13,378 nt of DNA, taken from Dehalococcoidales bacterium (GTDB lineage: Bacteria > Chloroflexota > Dehalococcoidia > Dehalococcoidales > UBA2162). Location: positions 1-13,378 of the forward strand of contig JAENIS010000067.1 in the NCBI GenBank assembly GCA_016844285.1. Direction: 5' to 3'. Position 1 is the stretch's first letter. Each line of letters opens with the position of its first letter. Shown in pieces: positions 6,644 through 13,346 of this stretch. The position numbers and the translations under genes were made by a program. The notes beneath the pieces are model-generated. The model searched no databases and was not told the origin of the DNA. It saw nothing but the letters and a program-made list of their open reading frames with translations.

Positions 6644-7246
6644 GTGGAGAGTAAAGAAGTGGTGAAAAAACAAATAGCTAATCTAACCTCAAACATCCTT
6701 AATCCCTTCCTGGTAAGCGTCGCCATAATAATGCTCCTGTCCTTCGCTTCGGTATCAAGTCCGCTTGATGCCCTGCGCTGGTCACTTATTGCGATAGGAC
6801 TGAGTGTGCTACCTATTTTTGTGGTTATGGTTTACCTGGTGCGAAAGGGCTCACTTGATACTATCCTCACCAATGCCCGCGGGCAAAGGACGAAGATTTA
6901 CGTGTTGTCGGGCATTTGTGCTGCCCTGGGCATTATCCTGCTTAACTATCTTCAGGCGCCATCACTACTGGTAGCCGCCTTTATTACCGGAGTATCGACG
7001 GCGGTCATCTTTATGTGCATCAACGTCTGGTGGAAAATCAGCCTCCATACTGCCTGTGTGGCCGCTTCAGTAACCGTATTAGTGATGCTACATGGCTGGA
7101 CAGCGACGGCAACCGTGGCTCTGGTGCCTCTCACTGCCTGGGCTAGAGTCGAGTCAAAGGACCACTCTTTAGCTCAGGCCACCACTGGTGCTCTCCTCGC
7201 CGCTCTCATTGCCGTGGTAGTATTTTATCCCTTTATCAAGGTGTGA
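6644..7246 (+). CDS. PAP2-like integral membrane protein
   Basis: The product is 200 residues, almost wholly membrane-embedded, with about six hydrophobic segments (roughly 20-38, 44-66, 83-103, 107-129, 136-165, 177-197). The C-terminal half resembles the PAP2 lipid-phosphatase fold: K131-I-S-L-H135 stands where the SGH motif lies, and R168-x5-H174 followed by TTGALLA matches the third motif. The Asp usually four residues after that His is Ala178, and the first motif (K-x6-RP) is only hinted at by R79 and R82, so activity is uncertain. A role in lipid-linked or isoprenoid phosphate chemistry at the cytoplasmic membrane is inferred. The long frame begins at GTG 6644; GTG 6659 or 6662 is possible, since GGAG at 6646-6649 would serve either. 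Inverted hairpin repeats flank the gene. Confidence 0.7.
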   Translation: MESKEVVKKQIANLTSNILNPFLVSVAIIMLLSFASVSSPLDALRWSLIAIGLSVLPIFVVMVYLVRKGSLDTILTNARGQRTKIYVLSGICAALGIILLNYLQAPSLLVAAFITGVSTAVIFMCINVWWKISLHTACVAASVTVLVMLHGWTATATVALVPLTAWARVESKDHSLAQATTGALLAALIAVVVFYPFIKV

Positions 7247-7270
7247 GACCATATCCAGCCGGAGACGAAG

Positions 7271-7318
7271 CTCTCCCTTTGCTAAGGGGAGAGGGACAAA
7301 GTGGTGAGGGGTTGTTAA
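7271..7318 (+). repeat. Hairpin repeat, copy B
   Basis: CTCTCCC (7271-7277) pairs with GGGAGAG (7287-7293). Adding one G-U and two A-T pairs gives a ten-pair stem closed by GCT. The purine-rich arm and GTGAGGGGTTGTTAA follow. No U-tract follows the stem, so it is not a standard terminator, though it could block the 3' end of the PAP2-like transcript. The same repeat, inverted, lies at 6511-6565. Confidence 0.55.
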
Positions 7319-7337
7319 ACACTCTCCTGAAGAGATA

Positions 7338-7357
7338 TTGACAGGATATGATACAAT
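7338..7357 (+). promoter_or_regulatory. Promoter-like motifs ahead of the small gene
   Basis: TGA-TACAAT (7349-7357) forms an extended -10. TTGACA (7338-7343) lies only 8 nt before it, too near to act as its -35, so the two cannot be used together. A transcript from here would run about 180 nt to the terminator at 7515-7552. Confidence 0.3.
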
Positions 7358-7434
7358 AGACCAGTACTTAGCTGCACACAGTTGACCGGGTAGATTTATT
7401 CTTGTTTCTTCAGCTAGACGAGAATAAGGTGAGT

Positions 7435-7509
7435 ATGATGATGGGTGAGACGATGGTTTCTACTTTGTCATCGGGTGGCGGACAGGCTTCGATATTCTTT
7501 GCCGATTAA
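7435..7509 (+). CDS. Candidate small protein or leader peptide, 24 residues
   Basis: An open frame of 24 codons begins with three consecutive ATGs (7435, 7438, 7441), ends in TAA five bases before the terminator stem, and has TAAGGTGAG (7425-7433) as ribosome site at good spacing. The product reads MMMGETMVSTLSSGGGQASI then FFAD. It is too short for domain recognition and has no membrane segment or arginine-rich character. The layout of promoter-like motif, ribosome site, short frame and immediate intrinsic terminator is that of a free-standing small gene or of an attenuator ahead of the surface-protein gene. Coding potential is not proven. Confidence 0.35.
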   Translation: MMMGETMVSTLSSGGGQASIFFAD

Positions 7510-7514
7510 AAGCA

Positions 7515-7552
7515 GGGAAGCTACGCATACGTAGCTTCCCGTTTATTTTTAT
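7515..7552 (+). terminator. Rho-independent terminator
   Basis: A perfect 11-bp stem, GGGAAGCTACG (7515-7525) with CGTAGCTTCCC (7530-7540), has a CATA loop and is followed by GTTTATTTTTAT. It ends the small transcript or attenuates read-through into the gene at 7621. Confidence 0.9.
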
Positions 7553-7620
7553 CTTACTCAGGTAAAGCTAATAAGATAGCCGGATTTGGAGATGAACTGC
7601 CGGCAAAGAGGTGGACGGAA

Positions 7621-8925
7621 ATGAAAAAGAAGCTATTCTACGTATTCGTGGCTCTGGCAATGATGGTTGGATTTTTACCGGCAGGGGTGCCGACCTCTGT
7701 TAAAGCTTCCCCGACGACCATCTATGTCCCGGATAACTACGCTACCATCCAGGCGGCAGTAAATGCCGCCAGCCCGGGCATGACTATAATGGTGCGAGAC
7801 GGAACTTACACCGAGAACGTGGACGTCAACAAAGCGGTGACAATTCAGTCGGTGAACGGGGCTAATGCTACTATTGTCCAGGCCTATTATCCCAATGACC
7901 ATATTTTTGATGTAACCTCGGACAATGTGACGATAAGCGGTTTCAATATCATGGGGGCAATAGGGCAAGAAAAAGCCGGAATATACCTGGGTAATGGTGT
8001 TAAACAGGGTATCATTGTGAACAATCATATCTCGGGCAACAATCGTGGCATCATCTTATACTATTCCAGTAACAATACCATCTCAGCCAATGACATCTCA
8101 TCGGTCACTTCTGCCTCCGGCTATCTCGGAACGGGTATTGTTCTTGATAATGCTAATGGCAACGTCATCCGGAAGAATGCCATCAAGTCAAACACCTACT
8201 ATGGCGTGAAACTCTATTTTGCTACCTACAACAGGATTGAGGGTAACGACATCTCGAACAACTACGGAGGCATCTACATGGACCGTGGCCAATATAACAC
8301 GGTCACGGGCAACAACATTGCCAACATAACCACCTTCTGGGGGTATGGTATATCAATGCAGGGCGCCAACAACTACGGCAATACCATTTATCTTAATGAC
8401 TTCGCCAATCGCTACAATACCTCGATGGTGGCGCCGGACTCAAACAACATCTGGAGTTTCCCGGAAACACTGCCCTATCGCTACGGCGGGATACAGCATA
8501 CCAACTACTTGGGGAACTACTGGGACAACTACACCGGTACCGACGCCAACAATGATGGCATCGGCGATTCTCCCTACGCCATCGGTGGCAACTATGCTAA
8601 CTCTGATAACTACCCGCTAAAGGCGACAATCCAGAATTATGAGATTGGGGCGCCGGCGCCCACACCACCCACCGTCACCACCGACAACGTCACGAATATT
8701 ACCAGTAATTCAGCCCGGCTTAATGGGACTTTGACCAGTCTGGGCTCGGCAGCATCCGCCAATGTCTCCTTCGAGTACGGAACGACCACCAGCTATGGGA
8801 GCACCACCGCAGCCCAGCCAATGACGGCCACCGGGTCGTTTAGTGCCAATCTGACCGGCTTATCGGCTAATACTACCTATCACTTCCGGGCAATTATGGT
8901 GTTGATAAGACTTTCACCACCTTAA
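7621..8925 (+). CDS. Secreted NosD-like beta-helix protein with Fn3-like domain (5' part of frameshifted giant protein)
   Basis: ATG 7621 has a strong AGAGGTGG ribosome site six bases upstream. Residues 1-29 are a signal peptide: three lysines, a hydrophobic core, and likely cleavage after Ala29 (SVKA-S). Residues 34-80 show the typical entry of right-handed parallel beta-helix proteins (YVPDNYATIQAAVNAASPG, then RDGTYTENVDV). PbH1-type coils run to about 300, and the domain closes with the NosD-style NYWDNYTGTDANNDGIGDSPY, whose Asp-rich loop could bind calcium. From about residue 349 an Fn3-like domain starts (PPTVTTDN...SARLNGTLTS...GLSANTTYHFRA). The last ten residues (IMVLIRLSPP) are out of frame: the adjacent frame continues the domain as NYGVDKTFTT and leads into an NHL propeller. 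This is therefore the front of a larger surface protein, probably carbohydrate-binding or adhesive. Confidence 0.85.
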   Translation: MKKKLFYVFVALAMMVGFLPAGVPTSVKASPTTIYVPDNYATIQAAVNAASPGMTIMVRDGTYTENVDVNKAVTIQSVNGANATIVQAYYPNDHIFDVTSDNVTISGFNIMGAIGQEKAGIYLGNGVKQGIIVNNHISGNNRGIILYYSSNNTISANDISSVTSASGYLGTGIVLDNANGNVIRKNAIKSNTYYGVKLYFATYNRIEGNDISNNYGGIYMDRGQYNTVTGNNIANITTFWGYGISMQGANNYGNTIYLNDFANRYNTSMVAPDSNNIWSFPETLPYRYGGIQHTNYLGNYWDNYTGTDANNDGIGDSPYAIGGNYANSDNYPLKATIQNYEIGAPAPTPPTVTTDNVTNITSNSARLNGTLTSLGSAASANVSFEYGTTTSYGSTTAAQPMTATGSFSANLTGLSANTTYHFRAIMVLIRLSPP

Positions 8926-8945
8926 CATCCGAGCCACCGCCGCCC
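8665..8945 (+). repeat. Fn3-like domain, copy 1 (direct repeat with copy 2 at 9792)
   Basis: PPTVTTDN, then SARLNGTLTS, ANVSFEYG, FSANLTGLSANTTYHFRA, then in the next frame NYGVDKTFTT. DNA similarity to copy 2 is high across the first 110 bases. The copies lie 1127 bases apart and bracket the propeller. Confidence 0.75.
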
Positions 8946-11900
8946 TTCCTGCGCAAGTGGGGCACCTATGGGAGTGGTGATGGCCAGTTTAATTTCCCCA
9001 CGGGTGTGGCGGTCGACGCTCTCGGTGATGTCTATGTTGCCGATACCTACAATCATCGCATCCAGAAGTTTTCCGGTTCGGGAGCTTTCATCGCCAAGTG
9101 GGGCTCCAGTGGTAGCGGTAACAGCCAGTTTAATGAGCCCGCTGGTGTGGCGGTCGATGCCCAAGGTAATGTCTACGTAGCTGACCAAGTTAATAATCGC
9201 ATCCAGAAGTTTACCAGTTCCGGGGCTTTCATTACGAAGTGGGGATCCTATGGTAGCGGTGATGGTCAGTTTAAGTGGCTCGCTGATGTGGCGGTTGACA
9301 GTTCCGGTAATATCTATGTGGCTGATTACGATAATAATCGCATTCAGAAGTTTACCAGTTCCGGGGCTTTCATTACGAAGTGGGGCTCCTATGGTAGCGG
9401 TAACAGCCAGTTTTACCGGCCTGTTGGCGTGGCGGTCGACGCTCTCGGTGATGTCTATGTTGCCGATACCTACAATCATCGCATCCAGAAGTTTACCAGT
9501 TCGGGGGCTTTCATCGCCAAGTGGGGCTCCTACGGTAGTGGTGATGGCCAGTTTAACGTTCCTCATTATCTTACACTCGACGCTCAAGGCAACGTCTACG
9601 TTGCCGAACACAGCAATAACCGCGTGCAGAAGTTCACCAGTTCCGGAACTTTCATTACGAAGTGGGGCTCTCTTGGTAGTGGTGATGGTCAGTTTAACCA
9701 GCCCGTCGGCGTGGCAGTGGACGCTTTCGGAAATGTCTTCGTTACTGACCGTAACAACCGCCGCGTGCAGGTTTTCGGTGTTCCGGCCGTCCCACCCACC
9801 GTCACCACTGACAATGCTACTAATATTACCAGCAATTCGGCTCGGCTCAACGGCACCTTGACCAGCAAGGGCACGGCGGTATCAGCCAATGTCTCCTTTG
9901 ACTGGGGGCTAAGCTCAGGTAATTACACCTTTGCTACTACGCCAGTATCAGTGAATGTCACCGGGCCTTTCAGTGCTAATTTGACTGGATTGTCAGCCAA
10001 TACTACCTACTACTTCCGGGCGAGGGCATCGGGTGATGGCATGGGCTTGGGTGTTGAGAAGAGCTTCACTACCTTATCCCCATCAGCGCCAACGCCTGAC
10101 CTGTGGCTTGCCGAGAAGCACGAGGTGTGGGTAGTCCAGGGCAGTCAGTACATCGTCTCTTTCACTATTAAGAACAATGGTAATGTCTCCGTCCCGTCCG
10201 GACACGATGTAGGCTTGGTGGTAGATGGTAGAAAGGTTGAGCAGAAACCGGTGCTGGTATCGATTCCTGCCGGTGCCAGCTATAGTGATAACTTTAGCAC
10301 GGTGATAAGCCTGAGTGATGGTAAAGATGATGTCAGCGTCAGTGCTGATGTCAACAATGAAATCGATGAGTCGGACGAGGGGAATAACGGCCGGGGTAAC
10401 ACCTTTGCCTGGCCGCCGGCATCTGACCTGAGACTCAGCATGTGGGAGGAATGGACAGTAGCCGGGCAGAGCTATAATGTGCGTTTTGATGTGAGGAACC
10501 GTGGCAATGCCCCGGCATCAGGCGGGCATATTATCGCCTTGTATGTTGAAGATGTCGAGATAGAGCGCAAGACGGTGGGCGTGACACTGGCTCCCAGTGA
10601 GAACTATAGTGATGTTTTCAACACGACGACCAACCTGACTGGCAGTGCCGACAGGGTCAAGGTCATTGCTGATATAACTAATTTAGTGGCTGAGTCCAAC
10701 GAGAGCAATAACTCGTATGAAAACCTGGTTGCCTGGCCGGTAGCGCCGGACCTCCGTATTAGTAGTAAGTCGGAGCAATGGCTCACCGGGAAAGAGGGCA
10801 CGCAATATAATGTGCTTTTTACCGTGCGTAACAATGGCAATATCTACGTACCGTCAGGGCATCATGTGCAGCTTAAGGTAGACGGTAGTGTGATTGAGAC
10901 ATTAGTAGTACCGGTGGCAGTGTCCCGTGGCCAGACGTGGAGCAGTTCTTTCTCCACCAATGTCACCATCAGCGGCAGTTCGGACAATATCACTGTTATT
11001 GCCGATGCCAATAGTGAAGTAGACGAGTCTGACGAGAGCAACAACAGCCGCAGCAACACCTGGTCAGTGCCAAAGCCTGATTTAACGGTTACCGAGAAGC
11101 ATGAAGTATGGGTGGTGGAAGGTAGCCAGTACGTTGTCGGTTTCACCGTTAAGAACGATGGTGCTGCCAGCGTCCCGGCCGGGCATGATACTGCCCTCCT
11201 GGTTGATGGCAATCCTATTGAGCAGAAAGCGGTGCCGGTATCCCTGGCTCCGGGTGCTACTTATAGCGATAATTTTACTTCAGTGGTAACCATCAGTGGC
11301 ACCTCCGACAACATTACGGTTATTGCCGATGCCAATAGCGAAGTAGACGAGTCTAGCGAGAGCAACAATACTCGCAGCAACACCTGGTCATCCTTGCCTG
11401 ACCTGACCGTATCCGAGATGCACGAGACGTGGCAAACGGGAGCCGAAGGAGTCAGCTACCGTATCTTTTTCACCATCAGGAATCCGGGTAATGTGACGGT
11501 GCCGGCCGGGCACGATACTGCCCTCTTGCTGGATGGCAGACTCATTGAGCAGAAAGCAGCTCTGGTGTCTCTGGCATCCGGGGCGACCTATACTGATAAC
11601 TTCACCATCGTCATTAGCCTCACGGGCACGGACGATGTGACTCTAGTTGCTGATTTCAACAATGAAGTGGGCGAATCTAGTGAGACGAATAACCGCCGTG
11701 GTATGACCGTTGCCTGGCCATCCGTTCCTGACCTGTATGTCAGCAGCGGCAAGTATGAGGAATGGCAAGTAGCCGGGCAGAGCTACGTGGTGCATTTCAC
11801 CGTGGCGAATCGTGGCAATGCCGCCGCACCCGCCGGACATGACGCGGCTCTTTATGTCGATGGTGTTGAGATAGAGCGAAAGCAGGTGACGGTGATACTC

Positions 11901-12455
11901 AATCCTTTCGGGAGCTATAGTGGAGTTTTCTCGACCAATGTCACCTTCTCCGGTAGTATGGACAAGGTCAGAGTGGTGGCCGACATCAGTAACGCAGTGG
12001 TCGAGTCTAACGAAGGCAACAATACCTACGAGAATACTCTGGTCTGGCCGGCGGCGCCTGACCTGGTAGTCAACAGCAAGACAGAGCAGTGGGTGGCAGG
12101 GCAGGAAGGGACGGTATATAACGTACGTTTCTATGTGCAGAATATCGGTAATGCTAATGCCCCCGCCGGGCACAAAGTGCAGCTCAAGGCGGATGGTAAT
12201 GTCATTGAGACGAAGACAATACCGGTAGAGTTGACCCCGGGCAGCTCGTATAACAGCGCCTTCTCGGCCAATGTCACCATCAGTGGCACCTCGGACAATG
12301 TCACCGTCGTTGCCGACGCTAACAACGAGGTGGCTGAGGGTGATGAGACCAATAACTCTCGCAGCAATACCTGGTCGTCCATGCCTGACCTGACGGTTAC
12401 CGCGATATTTGAGCAGCCAGTACATCGTCTCTTTCACCGTCAGGAATCAGGGTAA
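8892..12455 (+). CDS. Middle part of giant protein: NHL propeller, Fn3-like domain and CARDB repeats (no proper start)
   Basis: The frame is open from 8871, and homology starts at 8892 with NYGVDKTFTTLTSEPPPP, the displaced end of the first Fn3-like domain. The first usable start is GTG 9006, which would cut into blade 1 and has no ribosome site, so independent translation is doubtful. Six NHL blades follow (8955-9782; GVAVDA.G.VYVAD..NNRIQKF, 47 residues each), which would close as a six-bladed propeller. A second Fn3-like domain follows (9792-10094). CARDB units 1 to 7 come next (from 10095), each about 109 residues, opening with PDL and ending in the acidic E(S/G)-x-E-x-NN motif. CARDB stands for 'cell adhesion related domain found in bacteria'. 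The frame breaks inside unit 8 at 12402, and the last residues to TGA 12455 are out of frame. Confidence 0.8.
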   Translation, partial: NYGVDKTFTTLTSEPPPPFLRKWGTYGSGDGQFNFPTGVAVDALGDVYVADTYNHRIQKFSGSGAFIAKWGSSGSGNSQFNEPAGVAVDAQGNVYVADQVNNRIQKFTSSGAFITKWGSYGSGDGQFKWLADVAVDSSGNIYVADYDNNRIQKFTSSGAFITKWGSYGSGNSQFYRPVGVAVDALGDVYVADTYNHRIQKFTSSGAFIAKWGSYGSGDGQFNVPHYLTLDAQGNVYVAEHSNNRVQKFTSSGTFITKWGSLGSGDGQFNQPVGVAVDAFGNVFVTDRNNRRVQVFGVPAVPPTVTTDNATNITSNSARLNGTLTSKGTAVSANVSFDWGLSSGNYTFATTPVSVNVTGPFSANLTGLSANTTYYFRARASGDGMGLGVEKSFTTLSPSAPTPDLWLAEKHEVWVVQGSQYIVSFTIKNNGNVSVPSGHDVGLVVDGRKVEQKPVLVSIPAGASYSDNFSTVISLSDGKDDVSVSADVNNEIDESDEGNNGRGNTFAWPPASDLRLSMWEEWTVAGQSYNVRFDVRNRGNAPASGGHIIALYVEDVEIERKTVGVTLAPSENYSDVFNTTTNLTGSADRVKVIADITNLVAESNESNNSYENLVAWPVAPDLRISSKSEQWLTGKEGTQYNVLFTVRNNGNIYVPSGHHVQLKVDGSVIETLVVPVAVSRGQTWSSSFSTNVTISGSSDNITVIADANSEVDESDESNNSRSNTWSVPKPDLTVTEKHEVWVVEGSQYVVGFTVKNDGAASVPAGHDTALLVDGNPIEQKAVPVSLAPGATYSDNFTSVVTISGTSDNITVIADANSEVDESSESNNTRSNTWSSLPDLTVSEMHETWQTGAEGVSYRIFFTIRNPGNVTVPAGHDTALLLDGRLIEQKAALVSLASGATYTDNFTIVISLTGTDDVTLVADFNNEVGESSETNNRRGMTVAWPSVPDLYVSSGKYEEWQVAGQSYVVHFTVANRGNAAAPAGHDAALYVDGVEIERKQVTVILNPFGSYSGVFSTNVTFSGSMDKVRVVADISNAVVESNEGNNTYENTLVWPAAPDLVVNSKTEQWVAGQEGTVYNVRFYVQNIGNANAPAGHKVQLKADGNVIETKTIPVELTPGSSYNSAFSANVTISGTSDNVTVVADANNEVAEGDETNNSRSNTWSSMPDLTVTAIFEQPVHRLFHRQESG
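8955..9782 (+). repeat. Six NHL-repeat blades, 141-bp period
   Basis: Blade starts (Lys of KWG) are at 8955, 9096, 9237, 9378, 9519 and 9660, each exactly 141 bases apart. Blade 6 ends in VQVFG before the linker. Blades 1 and 4 share GVAVDALGDVYVADTYNHRI almost base for base. Confidence 0.9.
9792..10094 (+). repeat. Fn3-like domain, copy 2
   Basis: PPTVTTDN, SARLNGTLTS, ANVSFDWG, FSANLTGLSANTTYYFRA, then GVEKSFTTLSPS. It is intact, unlike copy 1. It links the propeller to the CARDB array. Confidence 0.75.
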
Positions 12456-13346
12456 TGTGACGGTGCCTGCCGGGCACGATACTGGGTTGTGGGTCGATGG
12501 CATTTTTGTGGAGCAGAAGACGGTGGCGAAGTCCATCGTACCGGGTGCTACCTATACTGACAACTTCACCACGGTGATAAGTCTGAGCGGTGGACTGGAT
12601 GACGTGAGGGTAGTCGCCGATGTCAATGGCGAAGTCAATGAGTCATCGGAGAGCAATAATCGTCGTAGCAATACCATCGCCTGGCCGCCGGCACCTGACC
12701 TGGATATCAGCAGCATGTATGAGGGATGGATAGTGAATGGGCAGAGCTACGGTATGCACTTTACCGTGCGGAACCGTGGGAACGCGCTGTCGCCCGGTGG
12801 ACACGACGTTGCTCTGCTGGTAGATGGTATTGAGAAAGAGCGTAAGCAGATTACAGTGTCCCTGAATCCGAGCCAGGAGTATTCCGATGTCTTCTCGACT
12901 AATGTGACACTCAGTGGTGGTATGGATAAGGTGAAGGTGGTGGCCGACATCAACAACGAAGTGGTCGAGTCTAACGAAGGCAATAATGCTTACGAGAACA
13001 CCATCGCCTGGCCGGTGGCGCCCGACCTCCATGTCCTGAGCCAGACAGAGCAGTGGGTTGCCGGGAAAGAAGGGACACAATATATCGTGAATTTCCAGGT
13101 GCGCAATATGGGCAATGCTAATGCCCCTGCCGGGCATGATGTGCAACTCAAGGTTGATGGCAATGTGATTGAGATAGATACCGTGCCGCTGGAATTGAGC
13201 CGGGGCGGCATATATATTGGTGTCTTCTCAGCTAATGTGACTCTCAGTGGCACCTCGGATAATATCACTGTTATTGCCGATGTTAACAATGAAGTAGCGG
13301 AGTCCGACGAGACCAACAACAGCCGCAGCAATACCTGGCCGACACC
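10095..13346 (+). repeat. Ten CARDB units with three-unit (A-B-C) periodicity
   Basis: Units start at 10095, 10422, 10746, 11076, 11397, 11727, 12057, 12384, 12694 and 13021. Lengths are 321-330 bases, except unit 8 (310), where the frame breaks. Type A units (1, 5, 8) carry GHD..L..DG...EQK and end NT.AWP or similar. Type B (2, 6, 9) carry EEW or EGW, AGQSY or NGQSY, ERK and NN-x-YEN. Type C (3, 7, 10) carry EQW...G-x-EGT, VQLK.DG.VIE and SRSNTW. Unit 4 is mixed: its first half is type A and its second half type C. Confidence 0.85.

Larger units (their letters stand above)
7247..7620 (+). other. Intergenic region with repeat, candidate small gene and terminator
   Basis: The 374-base gap holds hairpin repeat copy B (7271-7318), a promoter-like stretch (7338-7357), a 24-codon open frame with ribosome site (7435-7509), an intrinsic terminator (7515-7552), and the strong AGAGGTGG ribosome site (7607-7614) of the giant surface-protein gene. 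I see no known riboswitch class in 7360-7510. Confidence 0.6.

Noticed and set aside
7338..7357. TTGACA plus TACAAT as a standard promoter pair
   Set aside because: Spacing is 8 nt, far too short; only the extended -10 reading is retained, at low confidence.
7360..7510. Known riboswitch ahead of the surface-protein gene
   Set aside because: I could not match conserved cores of c-di-GMP, c-di-AMP, TPP, SAM, glycine, fluoride or guanidine riboswitches; only a short frame and terminator are supported.
8922..9611. 229-codon minus-strand open frame with internal repeats
   Set aside because: The repeats (VDRH...KLAVTAT) are the antisense image of the 141-bp NHL blades; exact codon periodicity keeps the opposite strand open.
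8955..9800. Regular repeats considered as a CRISPR-like or minisatellite array
   Set aside because: The period is 141 bases throughout a coding frame with NHL consensus; there are no unique spacers between conserved repeats.
11643..13146. Long minus-strand open frames (11643-12437 and 12643-13146) that look related to each other
   Set aside because: Antisense image of the CARDB units; their similarity follows from the DNA repeats and they lack start signals.
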